The position numbers and the translations under genes are program-made. Positions 1 through 7,221 of a stretch of 12,276 nt of DNA are shown piece by piece. Position 1 is the stretch's first letter. Every line of letters starts with the position of its first letter. The DNA is taken from assembly GCA_021848765.1 (NCBI GenBank), contig JAJZTU010000080.1:1-12276 (forward strand), written 5' to 3'. Origin of the DNA: Bacillota bacterium. Lineage in GTDB: Bacteria; Bacillota; GCA-003054495; Carboxydocellales; JAJZTU01. The notes beneath the pieces were generated by a model. It was not told the origin of the DNA, searched no databases, and saw nothing but the letters and a program-made list of their open reading frames with translations.

Positions 1-34
1 AGTATTATGCAGCTAAACAAAGGAGGCGGACCAA

Positions 35-535
35 ATGCGAAAATTGTTTGGAGCAGTGCTGATAGTTTTTTTGCTGGGTACAGGTTACTGGGCCTGGACC
101 GGCATTAACAAGACCATCGAAAATGTGGCCTTGCAGGAAACTACCGGCAGCAGCGTGAGCGCCAAAACGGAAATAGCCCTGACCAGGCGCAGTGATGCCG
201 CAAACGTAACGGTTGACATAGTTTTTTTTAACCCGCTGGAAGCGGTTCCCCAGGATGAGCTGGTTTTCCGGGTAGCCTTGAACACCCACTCGGTTCCCCT
301 TTCCAAATACAATATCGTCAAATCGGTGCAGATAACTACTGACAAAGGGGTTTCCATTGAGGAGGGTTTTGCCTGGCAGCCGGAGAGCGAGGCTAACCAT
401 CACCGGTCCGGCCTGCTGAAAGTCCGGAATACCGGTATCCTTGACGAAGACACCAAATGGGTGCGCCTGGAACTGAAGAATCTATCCGGTGTTCCCATAC
501 GGGAATTCAAATGGGAAGGTGCAGATTTAAAGTAA
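35..535 (+). CDS. Membrane-anchored extracytoplasmic protein of unknown function
   Basis: This 166-residue protein starts at an ATG preceded by a strong ribosome binding site (AAAGGAGG, 20-27). Residues 1-4 are short and basic, and residues 5-22 form one hydrophobic segment with no lipobox cysteine, so it is probably a signal anchor or an uncleaved signal peptide. The rest (about 45-160) is soluble, with alternating beta-type patterns and no cysteines. Two motifs stand out: an ALNTHS block (81-86) and an HHRSG block (122-126), followed by a beta-rich tail. From memory, this pair of motifs recurs in short secreted or membrane-tethered bacterial and archaeal proteins without a known function, but I cannot verify that here. 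The gene is convergent with the GH15 gene and overlaps its 3' end by 9 bp. Bases 14-16 could be the stop codon of an upstream gene outside the window. I do not assign a function. Confidence 0.8.
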   Translation: MRKLFGAVLIVFLLGTGYWAWTGINKTIENVALQETTGSSVSAKTEIALTRRSDAANVTVDIVFFNPLEAVPQDELVFRVALNTHSVPLSKYNIVKSVQITTDKGVSIEEGFAWQPESEANHHRSGLLKVRNTGILDEDTKWVRLELKNLSGVPIREFKWEGADLK

Positions 536-2515
536 CCCGGCACTTAACTCCTGCCACTTTTCCAGGTACTCCAGTACCGTCAAAACATAGGTGCTGTGCG
601 ACCACGTAAGGGGCGACACTGAAAGCGCTTCTCCCCCGTAAGGATGATACTGCTCAGAAAGCACCCCTGAACGCGTGGCCTTGCCGGCTACCCACTGCAA
701 CAACTCCAATGCCGGTTTTAAATCCGCCCTGGCTTTGGCCTTGGCAATATACCACTGGGCCACCCACAGGGTGCAAATCACCCATGGATTTCCCGGGACA
801 TTGCCCAAATCCTTGGAGCGCTGAAAATAGTAATCATTGGAATACCTGGCTATTCCACCGACACCGGTCTTTACCCATAACCCCCTGGCCACTTCCTGCA
901 TAGTGCCCGCCACCATAGGATCATCGGCCGGAAAGGCGCCAAAGGCAAATAACCCAAATACACTGCTCTCTAAAGTCAAATCCTTCTCCAGTTTCCCATC
1001 AGGCCGCACATACACTCCCCGGACAAAACGGCCCACCCCCGGGTCATAAAGGTGCTTCCGCATACCACTGAGCATCCTGGCGGCAATCCGGTGATAAGCC
1101 TGGGCCCGCTCATCATCGGCCAACATCTGGGCAAAGCGGGAAGCGGCAGTCAGCCCTGCCCATACCGTAGCGGCTGTAAAACTGAATATCCCCCGCCGTT
1201 CCTCCCACAGGTCATAACTCTCCCGGGGCAGGCCCCATTGCGGATAAATATACTCAGCCAAAAAATCGGCAGCAGGCCTGATCAGGGAACCATATAGATC
1301 TTGAATATATTCAGTATCCCTGGTCTCTTTAAAATACTCCCACAAGGCCCACAACACCAACCCGGTCTCATCCTCCTGAATCGGCAATTGCGGCTGGCCG
1401 TCCTTAACCCAGGGATGCCAACTGGAGCCCAAAGAGCCATCAGGATTATATTTGTGCAGCAGGTAACCCCCGGCAGTCAGGGCATTTTCACAAAAACGGA
1501 AAAACATCCTGGCCATTTCACTGTAGCCGGCCTTGATGAGCGTATAGGCCACCAGAGCTCCATCCCTGGGCCAGACATAGGAATAATGGTCCCGGTTATA
1601 CTGCATGATATCAGTATCATTGGCAGCCACAATAGCCCCCCGGCGATCCACCTGAGTGCGCAAAATCAATAAACTCCGTTTGTAGAGGTCCACCAATGCC
1701 GGAGCCAAATCTCCGAAATCAATTACCTGCTTATTTACCCAAATATTCCAATAAGCCCCGATTTTCTCAATCAATCTCTCCGGCTTCTCAGCTTCCACAA
1801 CACTGTTAAGGCGCAGCGCCTCCCGGAAATTCCGCCCCAAAGCCAGCCAGTAATATACTGTTCCTTTACCGGCTGGGGGCAATACCAAGCTAAAAGATAT
1901 CGCGCTGTCCACCGAACCCTGGGCGATAGGATTTCCCGCCAGGGCCCCATCCTCCGCATCCCGCCAGGTACCTTCCCTCCACATACCCTCGACTCCGAAA
2001 AAACGCTTGGTCCCTGTCGAGTATTGAAAAATCCCCGTCCCCCCGGCAGTGCCCTTCACCAAAATATAGCAGTGGCGTTTATAATGGTAAATGGCCTCCA
2101 GGTCAGGGTCGTAAAGAGCGGTATCCCCTACATCGGACTCATACAAAGAGAAGTCCTGGGTAAAGAAAATCCGCACCTCCCGCTCCTGGGGGTGCAGGTT
2201 TTCAATAACCGTCTTTTTCAGATAGATGTTTTCATGGTGATGAACTGTATCATTGATAGTCAACTGTAACCCCAGGAGCCTGTTGGCAGCCACCACCCTG
2301 GTGACCAGGGTATCCTTTTGATAACTCAGTTCCCGCTCCCAACCTTCACTGTCACACCAGGAAAACCGCCCGCTAACCCAAACTCCCCAGCGGTTTTTGT
2401 GTCCCCCGATGTGGTTTTGCTGGCCCACATATGGATAGTATAAATCCCGCATGTTCAGCTGACCGTCAAAGCCAATTAACATCTGCCCATTACCTACTAC
2501 CAGTTCCCTGGGCAT
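527..2515 (-). CDS. Glycoside hydrolase family 15 (glucoamylase-type) protein
   Basis: This 662-residue protein has no signal peptide and probably acts in the cytoplasm on alpha-glucosidic oligosaccharides. Family members include glucoamylases, glucodextranases and trehalases, so the exact substrate is open. Residues 1 to about 250 form the beta-sandwich domain typical of prokaryotic GH15 enzymes. Residues about 265-655 match the (alpha/alpha)6 barrel. Visible motifs are NRDHYSYVWPRDG (307-319), QEDETG (380-385), DLWEER (435-440) containing the expected general acid E438, and SEQY (620-623) containing the expected general base E621. The C-terminal PLTWSHS (635-641) is also family-typical. Both catalytic glutamates are present, so the enzyme should be active. 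The ATG start has a GAGGGGGA ribosome binding site about 5 bases upstream. No other carbohydrate gene lies nearby. The stop codon lies within the last bases of the convergent gene, and no terminator hairpin is visible between them. Confidence 0.93.
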   Translation of the reverse strand: MPRELVVGNGQMLIGFDGQLNMRDLYYPYVGQQNHIGGHKNRWGVWVSGRFSWCDSEGWERELSYQKDTLVTRVVAANRLLGLQLTINDTVHHHENIYLKKTVIENLHPQEREVRIFFTQDFSLYESDVGDTALYDPDLEAIYHYKRHCYILVKGTAGGTGIFQYSTGTKRFFGVEGMWREGTWRDAEDGALAGNPIAQGSVDSAISFSLVLPPAGKGTVYYWLALGRNFREALRLNSVVEAEKPERLIEKIGAYWNIWVNKQVIDFGDLAPALVDLYKRSLLILRTQVDRRGAIVAANDTDIMQYNRDHYSYVWPRDGALVAYTLIKAGYSEMARMFFRFCENALTAGGYLLHKYNPDGSLGSSWHPWVKDGQPQLPIQEDETGLVLWALWEYFKETRDTEYIQDLYGSLIRPAADFLAEYIYPQWGLPRESYDLWEERRGIFSFTAATVWAGLTAASRFAQMLADDERAQAYHRIAARMLSGMRKHLYDPGVGRFVRGVYVRPDGKLEKDLTLESSVFGLFAFGAFPADDPMVAGTMQEVARGLWVKTGVGGIARYSNDYYFQRSKDLGNVPGNPWVICTLWVAQWYIAKAKARADLKPALELLQWVAGKATRSGVLSEQYHPYGGEALSVSPLTWSHSTYVLTVLEYLEKWQELSAGLL

Positions 2516-2592
2516 GGTATTCCCCCTCTGTTTTCACCATCCAGTTAATACATATACAAAAGGAAGGGGAATGATGAAAACTATCCCCAAAA

Positions 2593-2622
2593 TTACCCGG
2601 ATTCCAGTAGGAATCCGGGTAA
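2593..2622 (-). terminator. Strong hairpin terminator downstream of the luxR-type gene
   Basis: A perfect 13-bp inverted repeat (TTACCCGGATTCC and its complement) flanks a 4-base loop at 2606-2609. On the minus strand the stem is followed by TTTT, which fits rho-independent termination of the regulator gene ending at 2666. It also insulates the GH15 gene that begins at 2515. The plus-strand side lacks a T-run. Confidence 0.75.
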
Positions 2623-2630
2623 AGTCATGC

Positions 2631-2667
2631 AAATCCGGAAGGGGTCCGGGAAAATGTCTCCGGATTT
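2631..2667 (-). repeat. 9-bp inverted repeat over the luxR-type stop codon
   Basis: AAATCCGGA at 2631-2639 is exactly complementary to TCCGGATTT at 2659-2667, with a 19-base loop. The right arm contains two bases of the regulator's TAA stop (2666-2668). No T-run follows directly. It lies just upstream of the 13-bp terminator hairpin, so it may be an extra mRNA 3'-end structure. Confidence 0.5.
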
Positions 2668-2700
2668 AAAAGGAGTCCAGGCAAATGTCTTCCAGACTTA
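2641..2700. repeat. Imperfect tandem duplication, about 29 bp, at the 3' end of the luxR-type gene
   Basis: Bases 2641-2668 and 2672-2700 align with one gap and about five substitutions, at a 31-bp spacing. The shared core includes AAATGTCT and the flanking TCC and CC blocks. The right copy encodes the last residues of the regulator. The left copy lies after its stop and has drifted. This looks like an old tandem duplication of the gene's 3' end. Confidence 0.6.
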
Positions 2701-3319
2701 CCAGACCGGCCTGCACAGCAAACAGCACCACCTGCGTCCTGGTTTTTACCCGTAGCTTTTGCCGCACATTGCGGATATGGTTGCGGACAGTTTTTTCACT
2801 GATGACCAGGATAGCAGCAATCTTGCGGTCACTAAAGCCCTTGGCCAGAAGAGAAACCACCTCTAACTCCCTTTTGGTAAGGGGCAGGGCTGTCTTGGTC
2901 CCGGATTGAACAGGAACACTCACCTGACCTGCAGCCATCCTGTTAAATTCCTCCATGATTTTGGCCGAAAGCTCAGGATACTGCTGCTCCTTGGCCTTGG
3001 CCAACAAGCTGCCCATGTCCTGATAAGTAATGCTCCTGGGAAGATAGTAAACCTGCTCGACAGGTTTAAATAAAATATAGAGATAAGATACTGCGGGAAG
3101 GATTTCCGTCAGGATACGCACTGAGTTCAAAAACCGGAGGCCTGGTAAATCTAAACTGACCAGTAAGGAATCCGGTCTAAGTTCTGAAAGTTGAGTAGTA
3201 AGTTGGTGTAAATCAGCAATTTTAGCCACAATTTCCACGTTTTTATTCACCGCTTGAAGTCTCTTAACTTCTATGCCTTTGCCGGAAATGTCACCAACTA
3301 TTAATGTTTGTCTGACCAT
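2666..3319 (-). CDS. NarL/FixJ-type regulator with degenerate receiver domain
   Basis: This 217-residue protein has the two-domain layout of NarL/FixJ response regulators. Residues 1 to about 120 resemble a receiver, with LIVGD near the start and a LRPDSLLVSLDLPG segment (47-60). Aligned with the usual LRPDVVLLDLNMPG pattern, the phosphoacceptor aspartate position is S55, and the paired acidic residues near the N-terminus are reduced to D10. Phosphorylation by a kinase is therefore doubtful, and no sensor kinase lies next to it. Residues about 146-208 are a clear LuxR-type helix-turn-helix, with LTKRELEVVSLLAKG (147-161), SDRKIA (163-168) and SEKTVRNHI (174-182). The ATG start has an AGGAGGG ribosome binding site 7 bases upstream. 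The gene appears monocistronic, with terminators on both sides. Its targets are unknown; the GH15 gene downstream and the bsh operon upstream are only neighbours. Confidence 0.9.
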   Translation of the reverse strand: MVRQTLIVGDISGKGIEVKRLQAVNKNVEIVAKIADLHQLTTQLSELRPDSLLVSLDLPGLRFLNSVRILTEILPAVSYLYILFKPVEQVYYLPRSITYQDMGSLLAKAKEQQYPELSAKIMEEFNRMAAGQVSVPVQSGTKTALPLTKRELEVVSLLAKGFSDRKIAAILVISEKTVRNHIRNVRQKLRVKTRTQVVLFAVQAGLVSLEDICLDSF

Positions 3320-3429
3320 TACCCGTCCCTCCTCTCAAGAAAGTCTGGTCAATGGTATAGTATGAATAACTACGGGAAAGGGTGTGTATAAACTACTGGC
3401 ATCCCGGATAAGTTACTCACGAAAAGATC

Positions 3430-3460
3430 ACCGGCGTGATGCGAGGCCGGTCACAACCGG
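3430..3460 (-). promoter_or_regulatory. Two mutually exclusive hairpins in the luxR-type leader (possible attenuator)
   Basis: On the minus strand the first hairpin pairs 3456-3460 with 3447-3451 (CCGGT/ACCGG, 4-base loop). The second pairs 3446-3451 with 3430-3435 (ACCGGC/GCCGGT, 10-base loop) and is followed by GATCTTTTC. They share the arm 3447-3451, so only one can form at a time, as in an antiterminator/terminator switch. The stems are short. The element could equally be a second terminator behind bshA. I recognise no known riboswitch class. Confidence 0.3.
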
Positions 3461-3481
3461 GAGGTCCTGAATCATAAACAC

Positions 3482-3510
3482 ACAACCCTCCAGATTGTCT
3501 GGAGGGTTGT
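3482..3510 (-). terminator. Terminator of the bsh operon
   Basis: A 13-bp perfect stem (ACAACCCTCCAGA and its complement) with a TTG loop starts 9 bases after the bshA stop codon. On the minus strand it is followed by GTGTTTATG, a modest T-rich tail. This ends the bshC-bshB1-bshA transcript. Confidence 0.75.
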
Positions 3511-3519
3511 TGTGTACCT

Positions 3520-4644
3520 TCACTCACTTATACCGCAGATCCGCCTATAATACTCCTCATACTGAGCGACTATCTTATCAACATGAAACTCCGCAGCGGC
3601 CCGCTCCCGGGCGGCGATCGCCATCCTGCCGTGAAGTTGCCGGTCCCGGAGCAAACTCACCGACATTTTTATCATAGCCTGCACATCCCCCACCGGGGCA
3701 AGGTATCCCGTGACTCCGTCCAAGACCACCTCGGGTACACCCCCGGTAGCCGTAGCTATCACAGGCACTTCACAGGCCATGGCCTCTAAAGCGGATAAGC
3801 CGAAACTTTCTTTCTCAGAAGGCAAAAGAAAAAGGTCAGCCAGGGACAACACCTGGAATACACACTCCTGCTTGCCCAGAAAATGCACTCTCTGGGCAAG
3901 CCCCAGGTCCTGGGCCAAATGCTGGGCTGCCAGGCGGTCAGGCCCATCCCCGATCAGCAGAAGATGACTGGGCACCTCCTTGTTAATCCCGGCAAAGATG
4001 CTGACTACATCCAGCACCCTCTTGACCGGTCGAAAATTAGAGATATGCAGGATTATCTTTTCCTCCGGCCGGGCAAAAAATCCCCTGAAACAAGGGTTGG
4101 GCACCCGTTTGTAAACCTCCGGATCAATAAAATTGTAGACCGTCTGCACATGCCCGATTCCAAACAGCTCCTGGGTCTCCTGCCTCAGGCTCTCCGAAAC
4201 CGCTGTCACCCCATCGCTTTCTTCCAGACAAAACTTGGTGATATCAAAAAACTGCCGGTCATTACCCAGTACGGTAATATCTGTGCCGTGCAGGGTTGTT
4301 ACAATGGGAATCCTCCCGTCCCTGAGCATCTGCCGGGCCAGATAAGCGCTTACGGCATGGGGTATGGCATAATGGGCATGCAGAATATCCAGGTCATGAT
4401 TACGCACAACGTCAGCAATAGTACTGGTCAGGGCAATCGAATAAGGAGGAAACTTAAACAGCGGGTAGTCAAAGACCTCCACCTCATGAAGATAGAGATT
4501 CCCGTGAAACCCTCTCATGCGAAAAGGCCGCTCATAACTGATAAAATGGACCTCATGGCCCCGGTCGGCCAGGTACTCCCCTAGTTCCGTGGCCACCACT
4601 CCGCTGCCCCCATAGGAAGGGTAGCAGACCATACCTATTTTCAC
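3520..4644 (-). CDS. bshA: BshA, N-acetyl-alpha-D-glucosaminyl L-malate synthase
   Basis: This GT4-family glycosyltransferase carries out the first step of bacillithiol synthesis: transfer of GlcNAc from UDP-GlcNAc to L-malate, giving GlcNAc-malate in the cytosol. From the GTG at 4644 it is 374 residues, the usual BshA length. Family-defining blocks are GGSGVVATELG (12-22), HAHYAIPHA (89-97), TLHGTDITVLG (117-127), NFRPVKR (203-209) and the EX7E nucleotide-sugar site EKESFGLSALE, with glutamates at 279 and 287. An in-frame GTG at 4653 would add three residues. However, the purine-rich GGGGGAGG overlaps that codon, while it is well spaced for 4644, so I prefer 4644. The gene is the last of the bshC-bshB1-bshA operon. 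It is separated from bshB1 by about 90 bp holding a tandem repeat, and is followed directly by a terminator. Confidence 0.95.
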   Translation of the reverse strand: MKIGMVCYPSYGGSGVVATELGEYLADRGHEVHFISYERPFRMRGFHGNLYLHEVEVFDYPLFKFPPYSIALTSTIADVVRNHDLDILHAHYAIPHAVSAYLARQMLRDGRIPIVTTLHGTDITVLGNDRQFFDITKFCLEESDGVTAVSESLRQETQELFGIGHVQTVYNFIDPEVYKRVPNPCFRGFFARPEEKIILHISNFRPVKRVLDVVSIFAGINKEVPSHLLLIGDGPDRLAAQHLAQDLGLAQRVHFLGKQECVFQVLSLADLFLLPSEKESFGLSALEAMACEVPVIATATGGVPEVVLDGVTGYLAPVGDVQAMIKMSVSLLRDRQLHGRMAIAARERAAAEFHVDKIVAQYEEYYRRICGISE

Positions 4645-4693
4645 CCGGCTCACCTCCCCCCATCTAGTATCCCTAGAAAACTCTCCCCAGGTT

Positions 4694-4739
4694 GATTCCC
4701 GGTATTCTCCAAGATTTATTCCCGGTATTCTCTAAGATT
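4694..4739. repeat. 23-bp tandem direct repeat in the bshB1-bshA spacer
   Basis: Two adjacent 23-bp units (4694-4716 and 4717-4739) share 21 of 23 positions, with the core ATTCCCGGTATTCTC followed by AAGATT. The second unit includes two bases of the bshB1 stop codon. The repeat fills about half of the spacer between bshB1 and bshA, so it lies inside the operon transcript. Confidence 0.8.
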
Positions 4740-5439
4740 ACTTCCAAAATTCCACAGGATCATGGATAGCCAGCAAGTTCCTCACCACAAAACCTTCCCC
4801 GTATTGGGCATTTATTCTGGCCCCAAGATGACGGTCCCTGCTCTCCAGGCGGTACGGAAAGCGGGTATTCACCACCGTGGGCAGCATGGGATTCCTGCGA
4901 CCAAACTGGGAATCATGTGCGGCGATAGCCTGGCGCTTTTGGTCATAATAATCAGTCACATTCACCACAAAGCTGGGTTCCTGTTCATAATTCAGGAAAT
5001 AATACAACATTTCCTTAGGCCTGTAGGGTTTTAACTCAGGCAAAAACTTAATCAGTCCCGAAGTAAAGTGAGCCTCGGTAACCAAATTACTGGCTGCCAC
5101 GTGGTCCGGGTGGCGGTCATTCCAGTAGGGGATGAGGATGATGGTAGGCCTGTAGAGCCGGAGCACTTCCACCACCTTGGCCAGGTTTTCTTCAGACCGT
5201 TCGATATGCCGGTCCGGAATCTCCAGGTTTTTTCGCCAAACCGCCCCCAAGATCTTTGCAGCCGCTTCCCCCTCAGCCTTTCTTTCCTCCACAGTGCCGT
5301 TAGTCCCCATTTCCCCGCGGGTCAAGTCCACTATACCCACCCGGCGCCCCAAAGCCGCTTCTTTAGCCAACAGTCCGCCGCAGCCGATTTCCACATCATC
5401 GGGATGTGCCCCAAAAGCTATTACATCTACTCTATCCAA
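4738..5439 (-). CDS. bshB1: BshB1, GlcNAc-malate deacetylase (LmbE family)
   Basis: This 233-residue zinc-dependent deacetylase converts GlcNAc-malate to GlcN-malate, the second bacillithiol step. The LmbE/PIG-L signature AHPDDVEIGCGG (11-22) supplies H12 and D15 as zinc ligands and D14 as the likely catalytic base. The second signature RHPDH (109-113) supplies H113. Conserved blocks RGEMGTNG (41-48) and QFGRRN (178-183) point to the bacillithiol branch rather than mycothiol MshB, and the length is normal. The start is a TTG at 5439 with AAGGAG 9 bases upstream. That ribosome binding site sits inside the final codons of bshC, and the bshC stop is only 6 bases before this start, so translation is probably coupled. 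The position between bshC and bshA confirms the pathway assignment. Confidence 0.95.
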   Translation of the reverse strand: MDRVDVIAFGAHPDDVEIGCGGLLAKEAALGRRVGIVDLTRGEMGTNGTVEERKAEGEAAAKILGAVWRKNLEIPDRHIERSEENLAKVVEVLRLYRPTIILIPYWNDRHPDHVAASNLVTEAHFTSGLIKFLPELKPYRPKEMLYYFLNYEQEPSFVVNVTDYYDQKRQAIAAHDSQFGRRNPMLPTVVNTRFPYRLESRDRHLGARINAQYGEGFVVRNLLAIHDPVEFWK

Positions 5440-5445
5440 ACCCGT

Positions 5446-7122
5446 TCACTCCTTCTCCAGAAATACGGCCCAGTGCCTAAAACCTAATTCGATATCCTCT
5501 GCCACCAACCGGTCCAACCAACTCCAGCCGTATCCGGCGAGATATGGTGCAATATTGAAAGTCCGCTCCTGAATTCTCCCTTTGGGAAACAGCGCCTGGA
5601 CAGCAAACTGAAGCTCGTTCACTAAAACCCGGTGTTTTTTCCTCAGCTGCTGGTGGGTCTTTTTTTCCAGGTAATCAAGCTGGTACAGGATTCTCCCCAG
5701 ATTTCCCGAGCCTAACTCCCGCAGTTCGCCGGCAGTCCCCCCCAACTGCTCCATCAGCCGGACGTGCTCCCTGGTTATGCTCTCCCTGGCCTGGCTGAAT
5801 ATTCCCCTGACATCCTTCCCTTCCACATCCTGAAGAATTCCCGCCAGTAGCTTTTCCAATCCGCTGTGGACATCTGCAATTCCCAGCTTATGCCGGCCCA
5901 GAATTTGCTCTGTCTCAGGTTCCACCAGGGTATAGCCCTGACGTGGGAAAACCACAGGCATCTGCTGGCCAAAAATCCGGTACACTCCTTTTAGCTGCCC
6001 AAAGTAGGCAATCTCCCCCGGCCCGCCCACATAGGCCACTGTTGGAAACAGCACATCCTGCGCCACCGGCCTTAAAAAAGCGCTGCAGCTAAACCGGTCC
6101 GGCGCCTTTTCCGCCAACTCCAGTAACTCCTGCTTGTCCCAGGCCAAAGTTAACCCCCGGGGAACATATTTTCCACCCAGGTAAGTAACAGGCAGCCGCT
6201 GCCCTCCCTGGACTGTAAACAAGCCGGTAAGCCCTTCCTCGGCCTCGAAAGCAGCCTCAAAACCCATTTCCTGCAGGCTTTTTCCGGTCTTCTCCAGAAC
6301 CTCCCTAATTCCGGCCCTGCCCCGGACAGCCTGCTGAAAAAAAGGCGCCAAAAGGCGTCGTAAACCGGGAAGCATAGGGTCGGCCATAATCAGCCCATAC
6401 CTGCCCAGCAAAGCAGTCATCAGGCGTCCAAACCACTCGGCCAGGTTGGACGAAGCTTTGGCCGTATCCTCTAAAAGCTGTACCACTTCACGCTTATGCG
6501 CTGTCTCCGGCAGATAACTCCCCAGCCCGGCGATAAAGCCGAAAACCTGATCATCCACCGGAATCTCACCTACCGGCGGCCTGCCTATGGGGTATCCCGC
6601 CAGGGCCAGGCGCTCCGGCAGCGGCTGCCGTTTTCCCCAAACCTCTTCTACCTTAACCTGGCTGCCAATCCCCCTGAGGGCATAAATATGGTTAACCTCC
6701 TGATAATCATGGTCCTCACTGGCTACCCAAAACACCGGCACTACCGGAACTCCCAGCTCAGCTTCCAATTTTCCGGCCAATTGGATAGTGGTGATAGCCT
6801 TATAAACAGTATATAGTGGCCCGGTAGCCACTCCGGCCTGCTGTCCGGTAACCACAGCCAAAGTACCTTCTTTACTGAGCCGGACCAGATTTTCTTCGGT
6901 GGCTTCACCGCAACCCAGCAGGCGGTTATAGCCTGTAAGCTCCCCGACCAGGGTTTCCTGGTTTTGGCGGTACTCCCGGCGCAGCCACTCCTGGCGTTCC
7001 CGGTAGGAGGTAATGTCGCCGGGATTATGGTCATACAACTGCCCCACCTGGGAAAAATCCCGGATATATGTAGAAAACAGCAAAGAGTGATTCATTATTC
7101 CATCCAAGCTCTGTTTGCGCAC
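5446..7122 (-). CDS. bshC: BshC, putative cysteine-adding enzyme of bacillithiol synthesis
   Basis: This protein catalyses the last bacillithiol step, adding cysteine to GlcN-malate. From the GTG at 7122 it is 558 residues, close to the usual length of about 540. Recognisable blocks are VVTGQQAGVATGPLYT (90-105), PVFWVASEDHD (129-139), a YVGGPGEIAYFGQLKG block in the middle, and a lysine- and leucine-rich helical region near the C-terminus that in known structures forms a coiled coil. I chose the GTG at 7122 because GGGGG lies 8 bases before it and the N-terminus then lines up with Bacillus BshC. An ATG at 7161 (571 residues) has no clear ribosome binding site, and an ATG at 7095 (549 residues) is possible. 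The gene is first in the operon and is coupled to bshB1. A candidate promoter lies at 7193-7221. Confidence 0.93.
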   Translation of the reverse strand: MRKQSLDGIMNHSLLFSTYIRDFSQVGQLYDHNPGDITSYRERQEWLRREYRQNQETLVGELTGYNRLLGCGEATEENLVRLSKEGTLAVVTGQQAGVATGPLYTVYKAITTIQLAGKLEAELGVPVVPVFWVASEDHDYQEVNHIYALRGIGSQVKVEEVWGKRQPLPERLALAGYPIGRPPVGEIPVDDQVFGFIAGLGSYLPETAHKREVVQLLEDTAKASSNLAEWFGRLMTALLGRYGLIMADPMLPGLRRLLAPFFQQAVRGRAGIREVLEKTGKSLQEMGFEAAFEAEEGLTGLFTVQGGQRLPVTYLGGKYVPRGLTLAWDKQELLELAEKAPDRFSCSAFLRPVAQDVLFPTVAYVGGPGEIAYFGQLKGVYRIFGQQMPVVFPRQGYTLVEPETEQILGRHKLGIADVHSGLEKLLAGILQDVEGKDVRGIFSQARESITREHVRLMEQLGGTAGELRELGSGNLGRILYQLDYLEKKTHQQLRKKHRVLVNELQFAVQALFPKGRIQERTFNIAPYLAGYGWSWLDRLVAEDIELGFRHWAVFLEKE

Positions 7123-7192
7123 CCACCGGTCCCCCTTTGCCCAAGCACTGCCCTTCGCCATCTTTTATGCATTGGTGGCGAATCACAACCTT

Positions 7193-7221
7193 ATTTTAGC
7201 ACCTGACCCGTTTAAAAACAA
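7193..7221 (-). promoter_or_regulatory. Candidate sigma-A promoter of the bsh operon
   Basis: On the minus strand, TTGTTT (7216-7221) and TAAAAT (7193-7198) are separated by 17 bases, a good match to a vegetative promoter. Transcription would begin near 7186, about 60 bases before the preferred bshC start. The -35 box overlaps the T-run of the hairpin at 7214-7236, so only one of these two readings may be functional. Confidence 0.45.

Noticed and set aside
2..16. Possible last codons of a gene ending at TAA 14-16
   Set aside because: Only four codons are visible, so frame and reality cannot be judged.
3361..3480. Known riboswitch in the luxR-type leader
   Set aside because: I compared it with consensus cores of c-di-GMP, SAM-I, THF, ZTP and guanidine classes as I remember them and found no match, only the short alternative hairpins.
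3883..4584. Plus-strand open frame of 233 codons opposite bshA
   Set aside because: bshA is unmistakable on the other strand, and this translation shows no domain, signal or sensible composition.
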